A stretch of DNA of 64,000 nucleotides from NCBI GenBank assembly GCA_036269895.1, contig DATBDN010000219.1, positions 19,806 through 83,805 of the forward strand, in the 5' to 3' direction. A program made the position numbers and the translations under genes. This DNA comes from DATBDN01 sp036269895 (GTDB lineage Bacteria > Actinomycetota > Thermoleophilia > Solirubrobacterales > Thermoleophilaceae). Every line of letters begins with the position of its first letter. Position 1 is the first letter of the stretch. The notes beneath the pieces are model-generated. The model was given only the letters and a program-made list of their open reading frames with translations, made no database searches and was not told the DNA's origin. Shown here in pieces: positions 52,644 through 60,220 of the stretch.

Positions 52644-53262
52644 TGGGCGTCCTTTCTGTCGTTCCGTTCGTCGGCATCTGGCGACGCACGCCCGCCTCGT
52701 CCGTGGGCTCGTACTGCACCGGCGAGTCCGTCCCGATCACCGGTGAACGCGGCATCCGCTCCGGCCGCGTCTGGCGGATCTCGGGGTACAGCTTGCGCGC
52801 GGCGAGGCTGCCGTACGAGGTGTTGCGAAGTGCGGGTCCGTTCGGGCTGGCGGCAGCGATCGGCGCCTCGCGACCGAGCCGTGCCAGCGTCAGCGTGCCC
52901 TTCGTGTAGACCTCGGCGATCCGCGGCGGCGTGATGCTGCGGCTCTCCTCGAAGTTGCGCAGCCCCTCGGCTGCCGCGCCCGGGTAGAGGCCTTCGATCA
53001 GTCCCACCGCGTCATCCATGCCGGCCTTCTTGACGAGCAGGCCCTCGAGCGCGTCGACCGCGGCGTCGAGGTTCGCGTTGATGGTCGTGACGACGTCGTT
53101 CACTGGCGCGCTCTTCTCGACGATCTCGCCAACCGCGGCGATCGTCTCGTCGAGCCCGCCGACGATCTGGCGCAGGGCCAGGATCGTCGAGACCAAGTAG
53201 TAGACGAGGGCGAGCACGATCAGGACGACCGCGACTATCAGGACCACTCCGGCTGCAGGCAT
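52621..53262 (-). CDS. Membrane-anchored helical protein E, first of five before coxM
   Basis: A 213-residue protein with an N-terminal transmembrane helix (about 4-27) and a helical segment (about 28-85: ALRQIVGGLDETIAAVGEIV, then VNDVVTTINANLDAAVDALEG) shared in style with the four small proteins upstream. The remaining 120 residues are low-complexity and probably disordered. It overlaps coxM by 23 bases. No known family is recognised. Confidence 0.75.
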   Translation of the reverse strand: MPAAGVVLIVAVVLIVLALVYYLVSTILALRQIVGGLDETIAAVGEIVEKSAPVNDVVTTINANLDAAVDALEGLLVKKAGMDDAVGLIEGLYPGAAAEGLRNFEESRSITPPRIAEVYTKGTLTLARLGREAPIAAASPNGPALRNTSYGSLAARKLYPEIRQTRPERMPRSPVIGTDSPVQYEPTDEAGVRRQMPTNGTTERTPSADAGTV

Positions 53263-53275
53263 CTCTACCTCCTCC

Positions 53276-53533
53276 TCACGCGTCGTCGAGGATCACGTCG
53301 AGCGAGCCGCCGTAGTCGGCGACGCCCTCGACAGTCTTGATCACCTGGTCCTGCGTAGTCAGCAGCAGCGGCGCCGCGTCCAGGTCCTTGGAGCCTGCCT
53401 TCGCGGCCGTCGCTATCCGGTTGACACTCGGGACGATCGCGCGCGCTTCGCGCAGCACGCCGTTCAGCAGGTAGACGACGACCGGTGCGACGACGAACAG
53501 CAGGACCACGTCGCCGATCCACCAGAGGGTCAT
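53276..53533 (-). CDS. Small membrane-anchored protein D of the cox operon
   Basis: An 85-residue protein: one transmembrane helix (about 4-24), then a helical region (EARAIVPSVNRIATAAK, TTQDQVIKTVEGVADYG). ATG overlaps the stop of protein C by four bases. Similar in build to its neighbours, suggesting duplication and divergence. Function unknown. Confidence 0.7.
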   Translation of the reverse strand: MTLWWIGDVVLLFVVAPVVVYLLNGVLREARAIVPSVNRIATAAKAGSKDLDAAPLLLTTQDQVIKTVEGVADYGGSLDVILDDA

Positions 53534-53808
53534 TGCGGCCTCCTCTCCGCGACGACCGCGGCTTTGCGGGCAATGCCCGGCAACGCGCCGAGGATGATGT
53601 CGAACTGGGCGTTGATCGCGGTGACGGCAGGCTCGAGTGGACGCAGGTGCTCGGCCTCGACCGTTGTCAGCGCTGAGCCGAGCGTGGCGAGTCCGGCCGA
53701 GATGCTCGCCAGGCGGCGGCGCACCTCGATCAGAGCCACCGCGAGCACGGCGACGACGACCACGGCGAGCAGCACGCTGAGCAGCACGAGCAGGTGGGTG
53801 GTGCTCAT
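53530..53808 (-). CDS. Small membrane-anchored protein C of the cox operon
   Basis: A 92-residue protein with a transmembrane helix (about 6-27) followed by EVRRRLASISAGLATLGSAL and PLEPAVTAINAQFDIILGAL, a pattern closely echoed in protein E. It may form a coiled coil or DUF948-like helical bundle. ATG at 53808 overlaps the stop of protein B (ATGA). Confidence 0.7.
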   Translation of the reverse strand: MSTTHLLVLLSVLLAVVVVAVLAVALIEVRRRLASISAGLATLGSALTTVEAEHLRPLEPAVTAINAQFDIILGALPGIARKAAVVAERRPQ

Positions 53809-54095
53809 GGCGTCACCGCCCCGTAGCCGTCGGTCAACGCGCTCATGTAGCCGTCCTGGATGACGGCCTCGTCGACGATTTGCGCAAGCACCGGGGCCGT
53901 CGCCTCGAGCTGCGGGATGTTGGAGGTGTTCGTCGCGACGTCGCCGGCGATCTCCAGGAGGCTGCCGACGGAGGTCTCGATGCTGCGCACGGCGCGGATC
54001 AGCAGCAGCAGCAGGGCGGCGACCGCGAGTGCCGCCACCAAGCCGATCGCAAGCGATACGCCCCAAAGCGTATGGGCGGAGACGGCGAGGATCAT
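53805..54095 (-). CDS. Small membrane-anchored protein B of the cox operon
   Basis: A 96-residue protein with a transmembrane helix (about 10-32) and a helical segment (AVRSIETSVGSLLEIAGDVA, QLEATAPVLAQIVDEAV). ATG at 54095 overlaps protein A's stop (ATGA). No family recognised. Confidence 0.7.
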   Translation of the reverse strand: MILAVSAHTLWGVSLAIGLVAALAVAALLLLLIRAVRSIETSVGSLLEIAGDVATNTSNIPQLEATAPVLAQIVDEAVIQDGYMSALTDGYGAVTP

Positions 54096-54355
54096 TTGCC
54101 CACCGCGACCTTTCGCAGCGCTCGCGCTGAATGCAGGATCCTCACCCCGGAGTCGTTGATCCGGGCGATCCCGCCGAGCTCGGCCGTCTGAGCTCGTACC
54201 GCCTCGACACCCTCGACGGCCTGCTCGGCCTTGTGCGCGATCAGCTGGGCAAGCGTGACGACGACAATCACGATCAGCGCGGCGACGAACACCACCACCA
54301 GCCCGATCGCCACCCCGACGTACCACCCAGTGGACGCCGCTAACAGGCTTTCCAT
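54092..54355 (-). CDS. Small membrane-anchored protein A of the cox operon
   Basis: An 87-residue protein with a long transmembrane helix (about 11-37) and a cytosolic helix (HKAEQAVEGVEAVRAQTAEL) ending in a basic tail. An AAGGAGG Shine-Dalgarno lies inside the 26-codon microORF upstream. First of the five tandem membrane proteins. Confidence 0.7.
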   Translation of the reverse strand: MESLLAASTGWYVGVAIGLVVVFVAALIVIVVVTLAQLIAHKAEQAVEGVEAVRAQTAELGGIARINDSGVRILHSARALRKVAVGK

Positions 54356-54420
54356 GCGCGCCAGTCCTCCTTCTCTGTCTCGATCCAGCTCTCCGGGTTG
54401 CGAATGTCAATCCTCTTCAC
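54340..54420 (-). CDS. Candidate 26-residue microprotein or coupling ORF
   Basis: GTG at 54420 overlaps the XdhC-like stop (GTGA); 26 codons follow before TAG. The peptide is rich in Glu, Asp and Trp (starts MKRIDIRNPESW, ends DWRAWKAC). It spans the only 61-base gap in this part of the operon and overlaps the next gene by 16 bases, carrying that gene's Shine-Dalgarno. It may be a real microprotein or only a ribosome bridge. Confidence 0.35.
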   Translation of the reverse strand: MKRIDIRNPESWIETEKEDWRAWKAC

Positions 54421-55190
54421 GCGCCCACCTCGTGGATGCGCCCGTCTGAGGCCGACAGGCGGCCGCCGTCACGGCCATTGCGCACGGCGATGAGCTCGGC
54501 CATGATCGACACCGCCGTCTCCTCCGCCGACATGCCGCCGAGGTCCAGCCCGATCGGCGCGGCGATGCGCTCGAGCTGGGCGTCGCTGACGCCCGCGGCC
54601 ACCAGGCGCTCGCGGCGCCTCGCCTGCGCGCGCCGGCTGCCCATGGCGCCGATGTAGGGGGCGTCCGAGTCGAGTGCCGCCAGCAGGGCGGCGTCGTCCA
54701 GTTTCGGGTCGTGTGTGAGCACCGCGAGGTAGGTCGCGCGGTCGATCCCTCCGATGCGCACCAGTGCCTCGGCTGGCCACTCGGCGATCACGGCTTCGGC
54801 CTCGGGGAACCGCTCAGGCGTTGCGAAGCGCGCGCGGGGATCGATCACGAACGGGCGCCAGCCCGCTGCCTTCGCGACTCGGCAGAGGGCGGCGGCGAAG
54901 TCGACAGCGCCGAACACCACGAGCCGTGGCGGGGGGCCGGTGACGTCGATGAACAACGTCACACCCTCGTGCTCGGACAGCTCGCAGCGCTCGTTCCAGA
55001 TCAGCGGTTCGGCGGCTGCGCGGGCGACAGCGTCAAGCTGGTTGTCCCCCAGGCTCCCCGTGCTCGCGCCGTCGGCACGCACCAGCAGCTTCGCGCCGAT
55101 CGCTACGTCCGATTCGCTCCGTACGACCGTCACGAGCGCTGCCCTTCCTCCATCGAGAGCAACACGCGCGAAGTCGGACTGGAGGCTCAC
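54417..55190 (-). CDS. XdhC family protein, Rossmann part
   Basis: A 257-residue protein with the XdhC C-terminal Rossmann domain (LVVFGAVDFAAALCRVAKAAGW, VLTHDPKLDDAAL, YIGAMGSRRAQARR, LDLGGMSAEETAVSIMAEL in parts). The N-terminal 100 residues are unlike the CoxI domain, which is encoded separately by the gene upstream. The two overlap by four bases and probably form one functional XdhC, used for Mo-cofactor insertion in CO dehydrogenase. Confidence 0.88.
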   Translation of the reverse strand: MSLQSDFARVALDGGRAALVTVVRSESDVAIGAKLLVRADGASTGSLGDNQLDAVARAAAEPLIWNERCELSEHEGVTLFIDVTGPPPRLVVFGAVDFAAALCRVAKAAGWRPFVIDPRARFATPERFPEAEAVIAEWPAEALVRIGGIDRATYLAVLTHDPKLDDAALLAALDSDAPYIGAMGSRRAQARRRERLVAAGVSDAQLERIAAPIGLDLGGMSAEETAVSIMAELIAVRNGRDGGRLSASDGRIHEVGA

Positions 55191-55501
55191 TTCTCCCAGC
55201 GCTCAACCCAGACGTCGATTTCGCCGCCGCAGGGGAGGCCCACGTCCCAGGCCTCGGAGTCGGCAATGCCGAAATGCAGCAGCTGCGGCTCGCCGCCTGC
55301 GATCACGTCCTCGGCGACCTCGATCACGGCACCTTCGACGCAACCACCGGACACCGCGCCCACCACGGCTCCGTGCTCGTTCACGGCCATCTTGGTGCCG
55401 GGCGGCATCGGCGCCGAGCGCTGCACCGCTACGACTGTCGCCACCGCGACGCGATCACCGCGCGCTGTCCATGCCTCGACGTCCTTCAGGACTTCGCTCA
55501 C
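55187..55501 (-). CDS. XdhC/CoxI N-terminal domain protein
   Basis: A 104-residue stand-alone XdhC_CoxI domain: VAVATVVAVQRSAPMPPGTKMAV and VVGAVSGGCVEGAV in parts. I start it at the GTG at 55501 because this matches the family N-terminus (SEVLKDVEAW); an ATG at 55558 would add 19 unlikely residues. It appears to be the first gene of the cox operon; the upstream gap to the patatin gene (55502-55624) must hold the promoter, though I can only point to TAGTGA about 25 bases before the GTG. Confidence 0.85.
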   Translation of the reverse strand: MSEVLKDVEAWTARGDRVAVATVVAVQRSAPMPPGTKMAVNEHGAVVGAVSGGCVEGAVIEVAEDVIAGGEPQLLHFGIADSEAWDVGLPCGGEIDVWVERWEK

Positions 55502-55624
55502 CCGAACTCCGGTCTCCGAGTGTTTGTCACTACGGGTGGTCCCTGCAAAAACGATCATATGCAGACGCAGGGTCTCTGCGCGACCGATGGACGGCGGTGC
55601 GGTTAGGGCTGCGTTGCGCAGTCG

Positions 55625-56686
55625 CTAGGCCGCGCGGGCCGCTGGACCCATCGGCGGCCAGCTTTGCGGATCGCCCGTCGGCCGCGCGATCTTGTGCGGG
55701 TCGCCGGCGGGCAACGCGCCCAGCAGCTCGGCCACGGCGGGGTCGCGCAGCTGCTCGGCAACCGTGCGACGGGCGGTCTCGATGACGTCGTGGCGACCCT
55801 TCCGGCGCATCAGGTTGCGTCCCATCAGCGCGAGATCGCCAGCGACCGGCTGGATCAACACCACCTGCGTGCCCTGCGCGCGGACCTTGCGCGCCTCGTA
55901 GCCGAGCCTGCGGCCCGCGCCCTTGCGCACCGCGTCCGCGATTCGGTCAAGGGGGTTGCGCGCCGCGCTCGGCTCCAACGTCGACGTCGGGTTCAGGCAG
56001 ATGACCACGTCGAGTGCTTCATTCGCCAGCAGGTCGAGGTTGGACGCGGAGTACATGCCGCCGTCGACGTAGCGGCGGCCGTCGATGTCGACCGGGTGGT
56101 AGAACCCGGGTATCGCGCACGATGCCGCGACGGCGTCCGGCAGGTCCGCCTCGGGCGCACCTGGGCGGCCGAATGGGACGCGGCGGCCGGTCCGGTAGTC
56201 GCAGGCGACGATCCACGTGTTCGGGTGATCGGTCCAGCCCTGTACGAGGACGCGGCGCACCACGTCCTTGATCGCGTCCGTCGAGACCAGGCCGACGGGC
56301 AGCCACGCCCCCATCGCCGCCGCGGGCGTGTAGCGCATCGGGCTGCGCATGGCCGCGACGCCCAAGCGCCACGATCCCGGGCCGAGCGCGGGCAAGCCGC
56401 GGTGAAGCTTGAACACGGCACCACCCGAGCGCGATGCCTCCGCGGCCGGGTTGCCGGCGGCGTCCACGAGTCCGCTGAACGACTCGCCGCCCGAGTGCGC
56501 GACCATGAACCACGGCGGGACCCCCTCGGCCAGCAGCGACCCGATCACAGAGCCGGCGGACGTGCCCACGATGTAGTCGGCCGAACCGGGATCCCAGCCA
56601 GTCTCGTCAGCGATGCCAGCGAGACCACCGGTGAGCCAAGCGCCTCCCAAAACGCCCCCGGCACCGAGGACGAGGCCGACCTTCAT
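55625..56686 (-). CDS. Patatin-like phospholipase
   Basis: A 353-residue Ser-Asp dyad lipase: oxyanion loop GAGGVLGG near the N-terminus, nucleophile elbow GTSAGS and catalytic aspartate in VDGGMYS. No signal peptide, so cytosolic acyl hydrolase. ATG at 56686, with a TAACCT box six bases upstream. Substrate unknown. Confidence 0.9.
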   Translation of the reverse strand: MKVGLVLGAGGVLGGAWLTGGLAGIADETGWDPGSADYIVGTSAGSVIGSLLAEGVPPWFMVAHSGGESFSGLVDAAGNPAAEASRSGGAVFKLHRGLPALGPGSWRLGVAAMRSPMRYTPAAAMGAWLPVGLVSTDAIKDVVRRVLVQGWTDHPNTWIVACDYRTGRRVPFGRPGAPEADLPDAVAASCAIPGFYHPVDIDGRRYVDGGMYSASNLDLLANEALDVVICLNPTSTLEPSAARNPLDRIADAVRKGAGRRLGYEARKVRAQGTQVVLIQPVAGDLALMGRNLMRRKGRHDVIETARRTVAEQLRDPAVAELLGALPAGDPHKIARPTGDPQSWPPMGPAARAA

Positions 56687-56692
56687 ACACAC

Positions 56693-56698
56693 AGGTTA
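56693..56698 (-). promoter_or_regulatory. -10 box candidate for the patatin gene
   Basis: TAACCT on the minus strand, six bases before the ATG at 56686. Confidence 0.4.
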
Positions 56699-56705
56699 GT
56701 TGCGC

Positions 56706-57569
56706 TCAGGACGACTCATCGGTGGGATTCGTATAGACGGTCTTCTTCCACGGCGGTTTGATGTCGCTGCCCTCGAGCGGGCGGTAGCTCTCTTGGTCGA
56801 GCGTCTCGAGCGGGACGAGGTGGATCGCGGGCGCCGTCGTCGAGCGCTCGCGCAGGCCGTTCGCCGGCGTCCATTCGGGGATGTGGCCGGCGTGCGAGCC
56901 GCGCGAGACGCGCGTCCACCCGTTCGGCCGCCCCCACCGAATGCAGTCGTTGTGCCAGTCCAGGACCCACCCCTTGCACCACGTGTAGCCGCCATGCTTC
57001 GTCGCGCGCACGGACTTGGTGCCGTTGGCTTCGATGCGCACCTGATAGCCCTCCCAGTCGTCGGGATGGAGGCCCTTGTAACGAAGGCCGAGGAGCCGCG
57101 TGACCCTGATGAGGCCCTTCGGCTCGGTGGCGGACTCCGGGTAGTAGAACCAGTACTGGAGGTAGGTCTTCCCGCGCTTCCGGACGACGTGGGTGAAGAC
57201 GGTTGCCTGTGTCCCTCCGCGCGCGGAACGGTGCACGTCGAGGTCGCGGTCATCCGGCGCATCGGCGCAACGGTGCGAGCGGCAGCGCCGGTAGTCGACC
57301 GGCAACGTCAACGTGCCTGGCTCGTACAGGATGTTCGGCGCGTTCGCGCGAACGACGGCCGCATCGCGATCGCCGTAGGCGCGGCGAAGCGCTGCCCCCT
57401 CGGCCCGGCAATCCTGCTTGACCGCGCAGACGAGCGCCCGCGCGACCATTGCACCGAACGGCCGACCGTCGACCGCAGGCACGAAGGCGATTGCCGCTGC
57501 GAAGACGAGCGACACGAGCAGCAGCAACGTGATCCACTCGATGGTCGCCTGCCCGCGCTCCTCACTCAC
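56706..57569 (-). CDS. Pilin-like N-terminus fused to Vps62-like domain
   Basis: A 287-residue protein. The N-terminus ERGQATIEWITLLLLVSLV matches the prepilin segment of Flp/TadE proteins (Gly-Gln cleavage, Glu at +5 area, hydrophobic helix). After a disordered region, residues about 125-260 resemble Vps62/DUF946-like domains (YLQYWFYYPES, HPDDWEGYQVRIE). So this is a large cargo domain on a pilin-type membrane stalk. GTG start at 57569 with TAGTTT seven bases upstream. No tad cluster is seen nearby. Confidence 0.7.
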   Translation of the reverse strand: MSEERGQATIEWITLLLLVSLVFAAAIAFVPAVDGRPFGAMVARALVCAVKQDCRAEGAALRRAYGDRDAAVVRANAPNILYEPGTLTLPVDYRRCRSHRCADAPDDRDLDVHRSARGGTQATVFTHVVRKRGKTYLQYWFYYPESATEPKGLIRVTRLLGLRYKGLHPDDWEGYQVRIEANGTKSVRATKHGGYTWCKGWVLDWHNDCIRWGRPNGWTRVSRGSHAGHIPEWTPANGLRERSTTAPAIHLVPLETLDQESYRPLEGSDIKPPWKKTVYTNPTDESS

Positions 57570-57576
57570 GGGCTCG

Positions 57577-57582
57577 AAACTA
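57577..57582 (-). promoter_or_regulatory. -10 box candidate for the pilin-like gene
   Basis: TAGTTT on the minus strand, seven bases before the GTG at 57569. Confidence 0.35.
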
Positions 57583-57634
57583 GGCGCGCGTGGGTGACGG
57601 GCGGGTTGCGAGCGTTACGCTGCCGCACCGCCTC

Positions 57635-58768
57635 ATGAACTTCGACCTCACAGACGAACAGAAGAGCATCCAGCGCCTCGCCCGCGACTTCGCCCAGCAG
57701 GAGGTGAAGCCGGTCGCCGGGGAGCTCGACCGCACGAAGAGCTTCCCCTACGAGATCGTCGACAAGCTCGCCGAGCTCGGCATGATGGGCATGCCGTTCC
57801 CCGAGCAGTACGGGGGCGGCGGCGCCGACCACGTTTCGTACGCGCTGGCGATCGAGGAGCTCGGCCGTGTGGACTCGTCGGTCGCCATCACGGTCGCCGC
57901 TCACACCTCGCTCGGCACCTTCCCGATCTACCAGTTCGGCAGCGAGGAGCAGCGGCAGCAGTTCCTGCCGGACCTGTGTGCCGGGCGCAAGCTCTGGAGC
58001 TTCGGCCTGACCGAGCCGGAGGCCGGGTCGGATGCGGCCAACGTCCGCACCACCGCGAAGCTCGAGGACGGCGAATGGGTGATCGACGGCGCGAAGCAGT
58101 TCATAACCAACGCCGGAACCGAGATCTCCGGCGGCGTCACGATCACAGCGCGAACCGGCGACGCCGAGATCTCGAACATCATCGTCCCCAAGGACACGCC
58201 CGGCTACGAGATCGGCGAGGCCTACCGCAAGATGGGCTGGAACGCGTCGGACACACGCCCGCTCAGCTTCGACGGCGCGCGCGTGCCGGAGGAAAATCTG
58301 CTCGGCCCGCGCGGCCGCGGTTTCCAGCAGTTCCTCCAGACGCTCGACGGCGGCCGAATCGGCGTGGCCGCGATGAGCGTGGGCCTGGCGCAGGGCGCGC
58401 TCGACGAGGCGCTCGCGTACGCCAAGGAGCGACGCGCGTTCGGCCAGCCGATCTCCAAGTTCCAGGCGATCCAGGCCAAGCTCGCCGACATCTCGACCGA
58501 GGTCGAGGCGGCGCGCATGCTCACTCACAAGGCAGCCTGGCTGAAGGACGAGGGCCGCAACTTCACGCTGACCGCTGCGCACGCCAAGCTCAAGTCGGGC
58601 CGCCTGGCGGTGCGCGCGACCGAGGAGGCCGTGCAGATCCATGGCGGCTACGGCTATATCGAGGAGTATCCGGTCTGCCGCTTCTACCGCGACGCGAAGA
58701 TCCTGACGATCGGCGAGGGCACCGACGAGGTGCAGCAGATGGTGATCGCACGCGCCCTTGGCGCCTGA
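57635..58768 (+). CDS. Acyl-CoA dehydrogenase
   Basis: A 377-residue flavoprotein oxidising an acyl-CoA at the alpha-beta position and passing electrons to ETF (etfBA is in this window). Signature regions: FGLTEPEAGSDAANV, ITNAG, the RRAFGQPISKFQ motif, and the catalytic glutamate near IHGGYGYIEEYP (glutamate in EEYPV). Short- or branched-chain type by length. A TACGCT box lies 13 bases before the ATG. Confidence 0.94.
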   Translation: MNFDLTDEQKSIQRLARDFAQQEVKPVAGELDRTKSFPYEIVDKLAELGMMGMPFPEQYGGGGADHVSYALAIEELGRVDSSVAITVAAHTSLGTFPIYQFGSEEQRQQFLPDLCAGRKLWSFGLTEPEAGSDAANVRTTAKLEDGEWVIDGAKQFITNAGTEISGGVTITARTGDAEISNIIVPKDTPGYEIGEAYRKMGWNASDTRPLSFDGARVPEENLLGPRGRGFQQFLQTLDGGRIGVAAMSVGLAQGALDEALAYAKERRAFGQPISKFQAIQAKLADISTEVEAARMLTHKAAWLKDEGRNFTLTAAHAKLKSGRLAVRATEEAVQIHGGYGYIEEYPVCRFYRDAKILTIGEGTDEVQQMVIARALGA

Positions 58769-60171
58769 GCAACAGGCGCCGGAAGGCATCGCGCCGGCTG
58801 GCCAGCGGCCGCCGAACCGCGCTCGCGATTTGGCTGGTACTGACCGCCGCCTACCTGTCGACGCTCGGCATCGACGCGGTGCCCGGCCACGACTACGCGG
58901 GCGCCGAGTCGCACTACCTGCTGGCGGCGCGCTCCCTTGCGAAGCAGCACAACCTCGACGTGAGCGACGACTATCGGAGCCGCGGCTGGCGCGACTTCGA
59001 CACCGCGCCGCCACTGCCGCAGGGGGTGCTCAGCAAGGGCGCCCGCTACGAGCCGCACTCGATCGGCCTGCCGCTGTTGGCGGCGCCGTTCTACGCAATT
59101 GGCGGCGCCAAGGCGGTCGAGTGCCTGATCGCCGTGCTGCTGGCAGTGGCGTTGGCCCTTGCGTATCTGATCGCCCGGCGCGTCGTGCCCGACCCGTGGT
59201 GCGGCGGCGCCGCGCTGGCCGTCGGGTTGTCGCCTCCGCTCGTCGCGCACGGGACCGCGGTGGTCCCCGAGCCAGTCGCCGCCGCCGCCCTGGCTGGAGC
59301 CGCCCTGTGCGCGGCGCGCCTGCGCGACGGACCGTCCCGCCCGGCGGCGGTCGGCTGTTTCGTGCTGCTCGGGTCGCTCCCGTGGTTCGGGCTTGCATTC
59401 CTTCCACCGGGCCTTGTGATCGCCTGGTCGGCGATCCGCTCGCTGCGCGCCGCCGGCCGCGGCTTGCTCGCGCTCGTGAGCACGGAGGTCGCCTTCTTCT
59501 CGCTCGCGCTGCTGGTGGGCCTTAACGAGGCGCTGTTCGGCGGCCCCACCCCCCACGCCGCCGACCCGCCCGGCGTCAGCGCCACGGGCGCCGACTCCGT
59601 CTCGGACTACCTCGGCCGCTCCTGGCGCATCGTTTCGCTCTTCCTCGACGAGCGCTACGGCCTGCTGCGCTGGGCGCCGGTCGCGGCGCTCATCTTCGCC
59701 GGGGTCTGGGTGCTCTACCGCTCGTCGCGCGAGCGGCTGGGACGGGCGATCGTCGGGCTCGACGAGGAGCTAGGCCTCGCCCGTCTCTGCGGCATCGCGG
59801 CCCTCACCACCGCCGTCACAGCCGCGCTGTTCATACCGTCGCTCGCCACCTACGGCTTCCCCGGCCGCGTGCTGATCCCGGTCATGCCGCTGACCGTCCC
59901 GCTGGTGGCGCTCGGACTGCGCCAGTCGCCTCGGATCGGGCTGGCGCTCGCACTGCTCAGCGTCGCCGGCTCGGTGTGGCTCTGGATCGACGCCCGCAGC
60001 GGCGGTGCCTTGCTCACGAACCGGCCGTCGGCCCCGTGGGGACCGCTCGTGCATGTTTTCCCAGCGTTCCACGCCGGCGTCTGGCCGTACGCCCTGCTGG
60101 CCGCCGTCGCGGCCGCCCTGGCCGCGCCCGTCATTCGCAAGGAGATCGAGGTCAGGCGTCGTTTGGGCTGA
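58765..60171 (+). CDS. Multi-spanning membrane protein, glycosyltransferase-like, CTG start
   Basis: About 468 residues with roughly ten membrane helices and an acidic extracytoplasmic loop after the first helix (VPGHDYAGAESHYLLAARSL in short), in the style of GT-C/ArnT-like mannosyltransferases, though no family motif is secure. No ATG/GTG/TTG fits the N-terminal basic segment and first helix; a CTG at 58765 overlaps the acyl-CoA dehydrogenase stop (CTGA). The frame is open for 800 bases upstream, but only as a shadow of that gene. Confidence 0.75.
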   Translation: MSNRRRKASRRLASGRRTALAIWLVLTAAYLSTLGIDAVPGHDYAGAESHYLLAARSLAKQHNLDVSDDYRSRGWRDFDTAPPLPQGVLSKGARYEPHSIGLPLLAAPFYAIGGAKAVECLIAVLLAVALALAYLIARRVVPDPWCGGAALAVGLSPPLVAHGTAVVPEPVAAAALAGAALCAARLRDGPSRPAAVGCFVLLGSLPWFGLAFLPPGLVIAWSAIRSLRAAGRGLLALVSTEVAFFSLALLVGLNEALFGGPTPHAADPPGVSATGADSVSDYLGRSWRIVSLFLDERYGLLRWAPVAALIFAGVWVLYRSSRERLGRAIVGLDEELGLARLCGIAALTTAVTAALFIPSLATYGFPGRVLIPVMPLTVPLVALGLRQSPRIGLALALLSVAGSVWLWIDARSGGALLTNRPSAPWGPLVHVFPAFHAGVWPYALLAAVAAALAAPVIRKEIEVRRRLG

Positions 60172-60220
60172 CACGACCGCATCGAATCGCGCGCACGTGT
60201 GTCTAGCCTCGTGCCCTTTC

